DNA of 37,113 nt from Choristocarpus tenellus KU-1152 (lineage: Eukaryota > Phaeophyceae): NCBI GenBank assembly GCA_964200185.2, contig CAXNAD020000042.1:1-37113 (forward strand). Direction: 5' to 3'. The notes under the pieces were generated by a model, which did no database searches, had not been told where the DNA came from, and saw only the letters and a list, made by a program, of their open reading frames with translations. A program made the position numbers and the translations under genes. Below, one piece after another: positions 12,201-24,200 of this stretch (within the stretch, counting starts at the first letter, position 1; the number at the start of each line of letters is the position of its first letter).

Positions 12201-15200
12201 TTCAATCACAAGACCAGGTGGTCCCTCTCATTTCATATGTCAAAGTGTCCTAGACATGTGGAGGCTGCTGAAAGTTGATGGCCCTTACAACTGCTCCTCA
12301 CAATCATGCCAAATGACTAATCCGCTTATGCAGACTTTTCAAAACACCATGCAAGCAAGATAATTAAAGTTCATTTGATTTTTACAATATTCCGGGCAAG
12401 TTTCTCACAGTAAGCAGCGCTGTTTCCAGGCAGAGGTTATGCTGAAGCGTGCAGAACGCATCCAGGACCAAGAAGATAAGATACTTCCACTGTATCAACC
12501 CTTTGTCAAAGATGAGGGCAAAGGCAACTCCAGTGCACCCCTTTTTGATGTCCTGTCTGCAGTGGGGATGTCCACAAGTGACACATTATGGGAGAAGCTC
12601 ACTTTTGTTACAAACCTCTTTGACATCAACAATAACAAGGTGACAATCATTTCCTTTTGTCTTTCAAACAAACATGGCACCAACCCGTTGGCTGTGATAA
12701 ACCACACTGAATAAGAAATATTTCAGAGATACTCGTATACACTTAATTGTTGTGGGATGTATCTGCAGATGATTGCCACACATACAGGATTTCAGAGATA
12801 TTGGGTAAGTTAAGACCGCTGCTTACCTAGTGTAGATTTAAAGGTGTGAGTAGTGCAAACATTGATCAACTACTGTGGAGTCTATCATTTCAAAATAGGA
12901 AAAAAACAAAATCCCATGTATCCCATGTATCAGGACACAAAACTGGACCTCTCCCAGGGTTATTTGAGAGGCAGGGGTACCCATTGCCCTAGTTGCTAGA
13001 CTATTTAACATTTACCCTCCACAGTGCACACTCTGATGTTTATTTTGTTTGGCGCAGTGTTCCTCGTATGCTGGTATCCGCATACTTCCTTGAGTAGAGT
13101 AAGAAGAGGCACAACCCAACATTACATAAGGTAGGTAAAAACAGCTCAATAGATGGTTCTAGCAAACGTTTTTTTTTAAGCCTCTGTCTCAGAGGTTGAG
13201 TATTTGTTTTAGATGACAACGGCAATGTCAAATCAGGTATTAAAATACTTTGGGGGGAAATGTTGGATATTGTTGGATAGTGCATTTTGATTTTCTTTAG
13301 ATATTGTGGTCTAAAGTATCCTCATGTTTACATGCATACTAGCATCTCAGTATCTAGACATAACTATTTTTACGTGATCACCTACCTACCTACCCTTCAC
13401 TATATATTCACTATATGGTTGCCGTGTTCTTGGTTGAAAACAGAATAAGTAGGTCGGCAATTCTTAAGTGTATAAACAAACTACTTGAAGTTGTATTAGG
13501 CCACCCGTTGGAAAATGCAGGCAGCAAAAGTGAATCTCTAACCCTAACCCAAATTGACCTGTACTTGACAGTTGATGGATAAGGATGAAATATGTGCACT
13601 CTTGGTGACCATGTCCAATGTGTTGCACAATCTAAAATTGGTGGAGATACACACATCCTTTGAGGAAATGGAGTCAGTTGTCCTCAGGGCTTTTTTGGAG
13701 GGAAGTCTTGACCACCACACGGGAATGACCACATATGAGGTAAGAGCTGGAATTGGGTTGCTTAGCCTAAACCAAACGAACCATCATGAACTCCAGCATT
13801 ACTGGGATGGAAAAGAAAGAGCTGAAGGTGAAATGTAATGTTGAATGCAGGTTAAATCATGGCTTGCTGGAGTTGTGGCACGCTCTCAAAAGCTGTCAGA
13901 TGTTATGGGGGCAGATTGGAGTGCTGGGCAAATGAGCACAATCATGCGCTATAGGATGGGGGCAGTTCATCAGTTTGAGATGGGGATGGTTAGTGTTGTT
14001 GATCTCAAGTACAAGGTGAGATAGTGGCAAATATTGTTTGAAAATTAGGGAAAGTTTGCAAAGGGAGGAGTAGAAACATCCAGGCATTGTTAGTATGGGC
14101 TTCTACAGGATTTTGTTGTTTGGTTGCTTTGTCCTTCACAGCCGTAGATGCAATCAATGTGTGATAGGAAGGAATCAACATGTGGCACAGTATGCAGCAC
14201 CTCAGGTCAAATTGACCACCGTGAAGCCCATCACCCAGGAATTGGCTAGCGTCTCTGATCACAATTTGTTTGTTCATAAATATGTAGTTTGCAGCTATTT
14301 TGCTCTTCTTTCAGAAGTAAGTCATTTGTATCATTTCTGGGCCTGGCAACCCTTGTGAGGGAGGCCTTTGAACAGTTGAAGCAGTGATTATATGATGGGA
14401 CGATCAAGATTTGTTCAACAGAGTGCTGTGGCTGTGGAAAGGATGAATTAACTGACGGGAACCTAAGGAGCTTGAGGAAATTCTATAAACACACATTCAT
14501 GGGTGGGTTAACCTACAAAAGGGATGCTGTGATGAGAACCAAAAGCGAGTAGCTTCAGGAAGGAAACGAGGTAGAATAGGTTGGAATAGAGGTAGAGTAG
14601 GTTGGAATAGAGGTAGAGTTATTGAGGACCAGACAGACCTCTAAACTCAGGTCAAGTGAAACAGAACAGAATAGAACAGGTTGTAAGGATATCTGGGTTA
14701 TGACAGCATTTATTAAAATATCAGTCAGGTTACGACACCGAACACAAATATGTGCAGGAGATCTCAAATGGAATCTCCCCTGACCCATATTCCCACATAT
14801 ATATTTGGGAAAGTTTTGGTCTGCCCAACATATTTTGGCCAGGCACACCCGACCCATCGTGACTTGACCAATTTGCCAAACTTACCATTCTATCCAGGAC
14901 TGTGAGAGATTTGAACTAGACCGAGTGTTGGACCAGCCCCAGAAAAATGTGTTTTAAGTTGGTTTAACTAAGTTGATGGTTATCCAGGACCACCAGAGTT
15001 TTGATTGGACCAGGTCGCGGGTTGTCCCAGTGAAAGGTTCTACTTGAAGGTTTTGGTACCAACAAAAACAACTGCCCCAACACGCAAACTGTGCATTCAA
15101 AACCTAGTTTTTTACTGGGTTTTTCATAGTTAATGGCACCAACTGACCAGACTAGGCTGCTGACCGGTCTGCTCACACCTTTGACAGCCCTGGACTGGCC

Positions 15201-18200
15201 CCATTACAGCATATTTGACTGGGACCAGTGTGTAAGGTGATGGACTGACCTGTCAAAATACTTTATTAGGGTCTGTCCATGTCCTGATCCGGTTCAAATT
15301 TCAATTTGTTCTTGATAAATGTTATGTTAGCCAGATTGACTGTCTACAATATATTGGGCAGACATTAAAATGACCCAAATGTGTATGGGAGTTTTTTATT
15401 CCTCCAACTGCAAGGGTTACTGTCATCACAATATGATTTCCTGAGAGCTGACTACTGGGCCAGCTCTGTACTATCAGTGTCCGCCCATGGCCTGGTGTGG
15501 TTGAAATCTTTCACCACCCTGGATTGGCCACGTTGAACCATTTTCCAGTCTGGTTGCAAAAGTCAATGCTCCTGGACCAGCCCTGCTCAAAAACCATAAA
15601 CATTGATGGTACTATTCTTCACATTCTTCACGTAGTCAGTCTGAGGTGTCCCAGACCCGTGGTTGAAAGGTACTCTACTCTACTCTACTCTACTCTGCTC
15701 TACCCTTCTCAGAAAAAGGCAACACAATATGTTTGAGAGATAAAACTAGCACTATGAAAGAGAATATATAAATAATAGTGAAAGAACAAAGATTAAAAAA
15801 CAAAACAAAAAAAAGAAGAGAACAACTGAGTGTACCCATGAGGACAACAGAGGGAAAACCATTTTTGAACTAACACCCAAGTTACTTTGGTCACACCAGT
15901 CAGGTCAATCCAATCCAAAACAGCACTAATTTATGGTGCATGTCACTCAAAAGAGAGCAAGGAAAGGGAAAGGGGGAATGAAACAATAGTCAACCTAGAG
16001 AAGAGAGAGACAATAAGAAAGTAGCATTCAGCAGAGATTGGTGGTGGTGGTGGTGGCGGTGGTTGCTTGGATTACCTTAGCTGCAGCCTTAGCATGACAA
16101 AAATCAGTCATCACAGTTTCCTTTGAAGACCACTGTACCACTATGCCATGAAGCCAGTTGTGCTATGAGACACACACTCATATCGCCTCTATCAACTGGT
16201 TGACCTTGTGCTCCATCCCTCAACCGTAATCCCAAACTTCATATGGCCACCTTGAAGGCACATACACCAGTTCTCCTGCTCACCTTGCTTCCGTTTTTCA
16301 CCTTCCCCTTCTCCTTCCCAAACATGTACACCTTTGGGCGTCACTCATGCCCAATGCATGTAACTGACTCTATAAATAGGAGTATCTATCACCTTGAAAC
16401 TCTCAAGCCTAGTCTTCACAAGGACATGTTTGTAGGAATGTGGGTGTGTTTGTGAAGACATTCTTACCGAGGCCAACCAACGGCCTGGTTTGGTCACATT
16501 TATTGTGTCCATGTGAGAAGCCCTGGTCTCAAAAATTTCAAGCTCCAACTGTCAGAGTCTTTAAACAATGTCAGTCTCAGGTTACAAGTGTTTGTAGTTT
16601 TGAAAACAGCTTTTAGCAAATAAGCACAAAACCTATTTAAATGCTGTAAAGTGAAGGGGTTGAAAATCAGAAATGAAATTAAAATCATACCAGAACTTTC
16701 AGTAGTCTTTTCAACCTTTCTACTGAGGAGAGTCATTGCAAAACATGAGTTGGGCTGGGAAGGTAGATGTCTCTATAGGGAACATCACATTATTGAGACT
16801 GGGGTACAACCAAACCAAACTCTCCCTCTCTGACCCCTCTCTGACCCTCTTTGACCAGCAAAAGATCGATATGGTGGCGTTTGTCATGTGCAGTGCTTTG
16901 AAAAATGGCATGAGGCACATCCATCACCCCATGTTTGACAGGGCTCATCTGAGTGAGAGGTGGTTTGATCTGTTTCTGTTTTGGGGTTACTTCATCCCCA
17001 GGAAGGCACCACCATAGTCTCCCTTGTGTCACAAGCAAGTCACTTATGCAATAAAGTATTTTTTCTGATGGTGAAGATATGACGACATATTTTGCCAGAT
17101 GGAACTTGGTGAAACAAGAAACTTGACATTTGGCCTGTGACAGAGGGTAGGTTGCAGCTAGTCGATCATCCTGTAGTCTTAATCATAATACTATGGAGAT
17201 CAAGACTTTTAATATGATCTGATAATCTCTATGAGAAATCCTCAAGGAGAAGGTCCTGCAGGCTATTGTGTTTCAATCATGTCTGTTAGAGAAGGACATT
17301 ATTTTCCTTGAGGATGACAATTTAGACCACGCAAGGCATCTGCCAAGAAATGAGTTGAAGATAGGGTCTCTCTCTGCTGGAGACTCAATATGCGTCTTCA
17401 AGCAACCTGCCCAATCATCAAATTTTAACATTCCAGACCTTGACTTATTCCATTCACTGCAGAGCAGGGAAGGCTATATTCACTCAAACAACATTAAACA
17501 TTAATAACCCTGCAAACAAAGAACGTGAAGACATACCAGGAGTATGATGCTGAGGCCCATTAACGGGCCTGACAGAACCTCTTTGGACAACGTAAGATTG
17601 CTGAACCAAAGTACTTGGGGGACAATGACTTTATGGCAGCCCCCAAGAAGCAAGAGGATAGACTGAGAGTAGTATGTATATTCTTGTGGACAAGGGAATG
17701 ACCTTCCTAGGGGAAGGGGAAGGATGTCATTCTTGGGGTATTCTATTTATTTTGCACCAAATTGTAAAGAAAGTTTAATGACGATATCTACAATGAATAG
17801 CATGTGATATTTCCTCAGCATTCATTGGACCAGGGTGTGAGATTCAATCCTACCCATGTCATGGTTGTATATTCTAGTGCACCAGATGAATGTAAATGTA
17901 CATACATGGTCAAGCATTTCAAGGTTTTGGTTTCCCCCAATCAAAATGGGCAAGTTTTGAACGGCATTCCACACACCAAATTATTATTACCAACGCAAAC
18001 AATACAATACTCTTGCTTTCTAATCCTCTTCATCTCCTTGTTATTGTAGTATTATTATTAAGAGTAGATTTAGTCTTCCCTTCAATCTGGGGAATATCCT
18101 GACTTGTGTTCAGCTGCATTATACACTGCACTATTAATCATGCTACCCCTACTGTACTTGACTGTTACACTATTAATCAGACCAATTTTAGTGCCTACAG

Positions 18201-21200
18201 TTGTGTCTTACTTCCTTTAAGTTAGGTTTAGTCATCCCACGGTTGTTCACTTTGCTTCCTCTCAAATATTGTGGTGGAGATGCCTTGACTTGGCTTGACG
18301 TTGCCACCTCAATGTTCTGGTTGTTCCCACGTGTTCATGTTTCCATTTGAGTGGCCTCTGGTGGAAGTGGAAAGTATAGGGTATAGGTTTGAATTAAGAA
18401 GAAATTTTCTTGAGGGTGTGCATGACCCAGCATGTGTACCATTGGCAAAATCACTGCAGCAAGCAAGGAACAGGACATGAGCACCACAGAAATGTGAACA
18501 AGTAGTAGTAGTAGTACAGTAAGGCACAAATGTCCACTCGTGTAGTTGTACCATGTAGTGCCATGTAGCGCCATGTAGTACCATGTTGAGGAGATAATTG
18601 AGAGATCAAGAAGGAAGAATGCTACAGCATGCTATGAATGACTATGGGTAGAAATAGCTACTTGTACAATGTAGCAGCACATACTAGCATGAAAATCCTC
18701 AAGGAGTGAGACTCATCTTCTGGAGTCTAAACAGGAACTCCTTTCTCAAAGAATTTAGACTCCCTGAAGTTTATGGATGATGGGCCGAGCAAATAGTTAC
18801 AACTCAGCCAAAAATGAACTTTTTCTAGGCTCAAAACCCAATGAAGCATCTATGACCTCTCCCCTGCTAATGACATCACTATATCTTTCTACCATCAACT
18901 GTATAATTCTCTTCATTTGCTGATAAAAGTATTCTTGATGCTTTGGAGGGTTGAAGTCGAACATTATCAAAATGATAGTTCATACCATAGCAATTCTCCC
19001 TACAAGTTAATGTCAAGTTAATGTACACCATGGAGCTGTCCTGTTGGCATCAATACCCGAATGTCTAGATCTGTTGTTGCTGGTGTAGCTTATGTGTCTA
19101 CAAAACAAGCTTGAATGCTTGGTTGGAATCCCATATAGGCAAGGTTTGCTTCCTGTAAGATTGGTAAGGTGTGAGTACACAAACAAAATATGAGCAAATT
19201 AGACCAGGAGAGTTGTGTAATAAATATGTATCCATATTACAGATGCTCCATTGCACACGTAATCATGGATGTCTGATCGCATGGATAACAAGATGGTTCA
19301 GAATATCAGGGGAAGTCCAGTCCCCTGAACCTTGCTTTTTCAACCATATGGGAGTACTGGGAAAACCTCCAGAAACTGTAGGGTCAATGAGTATTACCTT
19401 GTATTGCAGTATTGAAGGCTGGGTAGCAATGAGATGGGACTGGAGACACGCCATCTATCTCAATCTATTAGATCTGGATTTGACTCCCTCAATTATTGTT
19501 GTGATTGCAACTATTATTTCAAACCAATGAATGATTTAATGAAGTCATTTAGATTATGTGTTTTAAACTTAGTATACCAATCCTTGGCTTGGAAAATACT
19601 TCCACTCACTTCACTCTTCAGACTGGCTCTTTCTCATGTTGTCTTGATATCTGCATTTGACTCCCTCAATTGTTGTTGTGATTGCAACTAATACTTCAAA
19701 TTAACCACAGAATGATTTTAATGAAGTTATTTAGATTATGTGTTTTAAAACTTAGTATACCAATCCTTGGCTTGGAAAGTGCTTCGACTCACTTCACTCT
19801 TCAGAGTGGTTCTTTCTCATGTTGTCTTGACACACCAATGTATTCATTTTTTGCACTCCTTGCAATATTTCTATCTTGGTTTCCCTGGAGCTGGGCACCA
19901 CTAGTTGGTTGAACTTGTGCAGACACCTTTTGATTGTCCTGACAAGGTAAGGTAAGGTGAGTTGTGTGACCCATAAAGAGTGTAATCATTTAGGGTAGTC
20001 ACAGACAGGTGAGGTAAGCCTCACAGGGACAAGCAGTTCACATGTTGTTCTCATCACAACATGTAAGGAAGAACCAAATGTCAAGCAGCAGTGCACTCTT
20101 CCTTAATCCCAATCATTAAGGTGGCACGGGATCTCATCAAACATAAGCCATGCCTGCAAAAGGACAATAAGCAGATCATCCATGATCGGGCTGTGGCAAT
20201 GGGGGATGACGACCCACTAAAAGCAGACTACTCCCGGTTTGTGAGCTCCACCAAAAAGTCCATCATGTCAGATGCTGTCATGCTTAGTCATGGCCACCTG
20301 GAGAACTACTCTTACTGGCGAGGCAAAGTGATCATTAATGGGGTGATAAAGTTACAGAATGTGTACCGTGGCAAGGTGGCAAGAAATGCTGCTGAAAAGA
20401 TGGCAAAGAGGCAGGCTTTCCTATCTGCTGAGGTCGTTGCACGGGAGGATGCTCGCAAACGGGTCACTGAGGAAATTCTTAAGGTACGGAAGTATGTAGC
20501 TCCAGTTGAAAGCAATTGGAAGCCTCATTATAAATTATTTTTGATGGGATTATTTTGTACCAATTTGAGGATTATCTGCAACACATTTCTTTACACCTGT
20601 ATGTCATGAGACTTGTTGACATGCAAGGTTCTTCTCATAGGCAGACATCCATAGCCCTAACAAGTGAAAATATGTAAGAAAAGCTCCAAGACAAGGACTT
20701 CCTGACCTTCCCAACATGATTAAAAAAATTAGCGTGAGACAGAGTCGGGAGTTGCACGGATGAAGTGGGATGCTAAGGTACGCATGAAGCAGGCAAAACT
20801 ACGAGCTGCAGGAGATGTGTGTGACCGTCAAGGAGTGATCCAAGCAATGATTGAAGATAGTGTTAAGGTTGCACAAGATAGCGTCAGTCAACGTTTTAAG
20901 ATCATTGCAGAACAGAGGGGAATCACTGACATTGGTAAGCTCTTGGTGATCGTGAATGCTGATAAGTTTGTTTGTTTTTTAACCATGCATACATGCACCC
21001 AAGGTGTAGAGAACTTGGGTACCAGAAGCAATGAGATTGATTGTAGTAGGCTCCAATTGAAGAAACAGTGATATCAACATTGTTATTATTATACTGTACT
21101 ACAATGTACTGAGTATATTTGTGACCGCAAGAAGGCTTGGTGCTACGGCATTTTACCGTATTACGTAAGTATTATGTAAGTATATAAGATTCAGGAATTC

Positions 21201-24200
21201 TCTCTCTTGAGGTAGGCAATGTTGAAGTTCTCATTCTCTAGAGGCTGTACGTTTGTCACTTAAATCAAATCAATGTGCATCCTAGAGTGAGCCACAAACA
21301 GACATTTCCTCTGCCACTAGCCCCATATTTCTGTTTTTTGGTGAGCATTTTGCACTAGACTCAGGATTTTTATTTTTTTGTGTTGAGGTGAAAAGTATGC
21401 CAAAAGTATTCCAATATGCTGGGATACAAACTGTGATTAATTCAAATTAATTCACAGAACAACAGGGTGCTCTTATTTGAGGGATTTGGTTTGACTTCAA
21501 TGGAATATGTTTGTTCAACCCAGTTCTTGTATTGGGGGATGGACCATTTAGGTAAATGTGTGCTGCATATTTTTCCCTCTTGGCAAAGGTGTTGGTCAAC
21601 TATATATTTTTTCTCATCTTACAACAAATTTCCATGTGCTCTCAATGGTGAAGATCTCTGCAGATTTAGTTAATACAGTATAGTTAACTAAATTATTTCT
21701 CTCCCTGAAGTGATCAAAGTACTCAGTAATTTTTTTTTCAATCTCAATGGTAGGTGAAAGCAAACAAGGTGGACTAAAGCAGGGGCGGATATCTTCAAGT
21801 GATTCTTCACATTTAGGATCAGCCACTGCATTGACACACTCTGAGGAGCATACGCTGGATTCACAAAAGATCTTGGCCAGTCAGTTGCTGGAGGTAATTT
21901 ATTTTGAGATACAGAAATTTCTTGTGGTAGAGTTTCATGTTGTAGGTACGAGTGCCAAAAGGTGTTTTAGTCATCCTCCAGTTATATTGGAGCTTTCAGT
22001 AATCCAGTCGCAACTTGATGAACCAGTCATTTCATTTGTAGTAGAAGGAAAGTGTGCCTCAATGACCAAAGCCATTAATTAACCCTATTGTATAGTAACT
22101 GTAGAGGCTTGGCAAACCCAAGATACACAAGGAAGAATTGGTGACTCAGGGAGAACTTGTTGGTGAGCATAATATGAGTGAATGAGGAATGGGGTGATGA
22201 CAAGAAGAAATGAAATTCTCAAAGGGATTTGTGATTGTCTTGGAGCTCGGTTGCATTTGTGCTCCAAGGTTGAAATAGTTCTTTTACTGATCTTCTTTGC
22301 ACCTTGTGACACTCACCTTGATTACTGACTACGACTACTGACTACTGATTACTGACTATTGATCGACAAAATTCATTCATGAAAGGTTAATGTGAGCAAT
22401 CTCAAGGAACTGTTATTGGAAAGGGGGGCTATGGAGAATCTTGGCAAAGATCAGTTGTCAGGGATAAACACACTGTCCAATGGAACTTGGCCCATGCAGG
22501 AGGATCAAGATGCTCCAATTGCAGGAGACATAGGCCTGTTGTCATCTAGAGTAGAACCTATGCCCATGGCCCTATCTAGAGCGTTTCATGCAAGTAGCCT
22601 TGGATCAGGGGGTATAGACTTCAGTTTGTGCTCAGGTTTGAGCAGGAAGCTGAATCTGGCTGACATTCGCAAGAGGTTTATGACCATAGGACTATTTCCT
22701 CCAGAGCTTTACTATGTGGGAGAAAGCTTTGAGGAGTCACACCACAGGTGAGCAAACCTTGTGGTGACACCGTCCTACTTTGTCTTATGTTCCCTTCCAA
22801 GCATGTGTAACATTTGTTCATCTGAGAAAATAGGTTTGGTACATGATTTGAAATTTCGTAGCTCCTTTGCCCCAACACTCTCCAAAACTAATGAAGCAAC
22901 AATAGCACCGCATTGGCAATTCACCCAGTCACTTCACTAGCTGTAACTACCCTCAGGCTCCAAATGGCACAATCTGATCCTCCGGAGGAAGAGCTCAAAG
23001 CGAGGATTCAAAGCTGGGATTCAATAATGACAAACCTCAGAACAACTGAACTACTCAAAGAGTTTCCATGCAAGCGCCTTTTGATGAAATATGTGAAAGG
23101 TTTTGTCATAAGAGCACCGCCTTCAGGCAATCTGCAGGTAAGGACGTGAGATGACTCCAGCAACCAAGAGGAAACCATTCTGATCAGTCCTAAGTATTCT
23201 GAGAGTATTATGGGCAGTGCAAAAGTGCCCTTTTACTTACTTTTGAAGGAGTCAACATAAAACCTTAATAGCATAATAACCTTCATCACCATATTGAGGT
23301 TTCAGCTTATGTGCAAAATGATAGAGCATTGGGGCTTGTGTATCATACATGTGTTGAATCAATGCTGGGGCATCTACCATGTATCTAGGTAGGTGACAGT
23401 CAAAAATATCTACCATGTATGTAGGTAGGTAATAGACTAAAGTATCACCGTTTGGGTTGTACAAACTTTAAGAATCTTTATAGCCAAAGTACCCTGTCGA
23501 TATTAACTATCACGTAACACTACTGACAGGCAATGGTGGTGGACTTGTCTACACACTTCCAGATAGTTCGGAATGGTGAGTGTATAAGCTCAATCTTGGT
23601 CAACCTCCTCAACTCGGATACTGAGTTTGGTCTGGTGATGAAGAGTGTGCAAAGTCTGAAGATTAAGCATGAAGTCATACTGACCAAGACAGCGCAGATA
23701 GAGGTAAGAACAAGCCCAATCTTGTGGGCATGATCGTCCTCTGATCCCACACCCAAACAGACAAGTTATATTGTCGGCGCATGTGCTATAGGCTGCAAGT
23801 ACTCAAGTATTTTGAAATACAATCGTGCATAGGGTATAATATATAATATATGCATATAATGTATGCACTATTGATTATTTCCGTATCACTTTGAAATAGT
23901 AAATAAAACAATCAATAAAATCTGAAAATGATGATAACACTGCTGTGACAAAGGTTGAAAAAGGGATAGAAAAGGCGGAGGAAGACTATGTGCACCATGT
24001 CAATGTGGCTAAGGTACAAAATAAGAGTACAAGTGAGGTACTGGAGACAGCCCAGCGTAAGGAAGCAAAGGAAATCCAAAAACGGGTTCAGGTTGGTGCT
24101 ATAGTCATGATGCATTCTGCTCTACTCATCTCGTTAGGTCTGTAAGTGTACACACCTGTATGGTAACAACTTGGGCTTGATCCAATTGCAAACTAAGTTG

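Larger units (their letters stand above)
14317..20120. other. Large intron (5.8 kb) rich in repeats and transposon debris
   Basis: Phase 0 on both sides. It contains a 21-nt minisatellite, diverged GGACCAG-rich repeats, (TACTC)n and (GGT)n microsatellites, a decayed mariner, a 10-nt minisatellite and a 177-bp tandem duplication. No further exon was convincing. Confidence 0.6.

Noticed and set aside
14142-14190. Earlier start of exon 14 at the strongest pyrimidine-tract acceptor
   Set aside because: In the incoming phase 0 it reads a Pro codon and then TAG, so the acceptors at 14191 or 14206 fit better.
18551-18590. CRISPR-like array
   Set aside because: Direct tandem 10-mers without spacers; a simple minisatellite in a eukaryotic intron.
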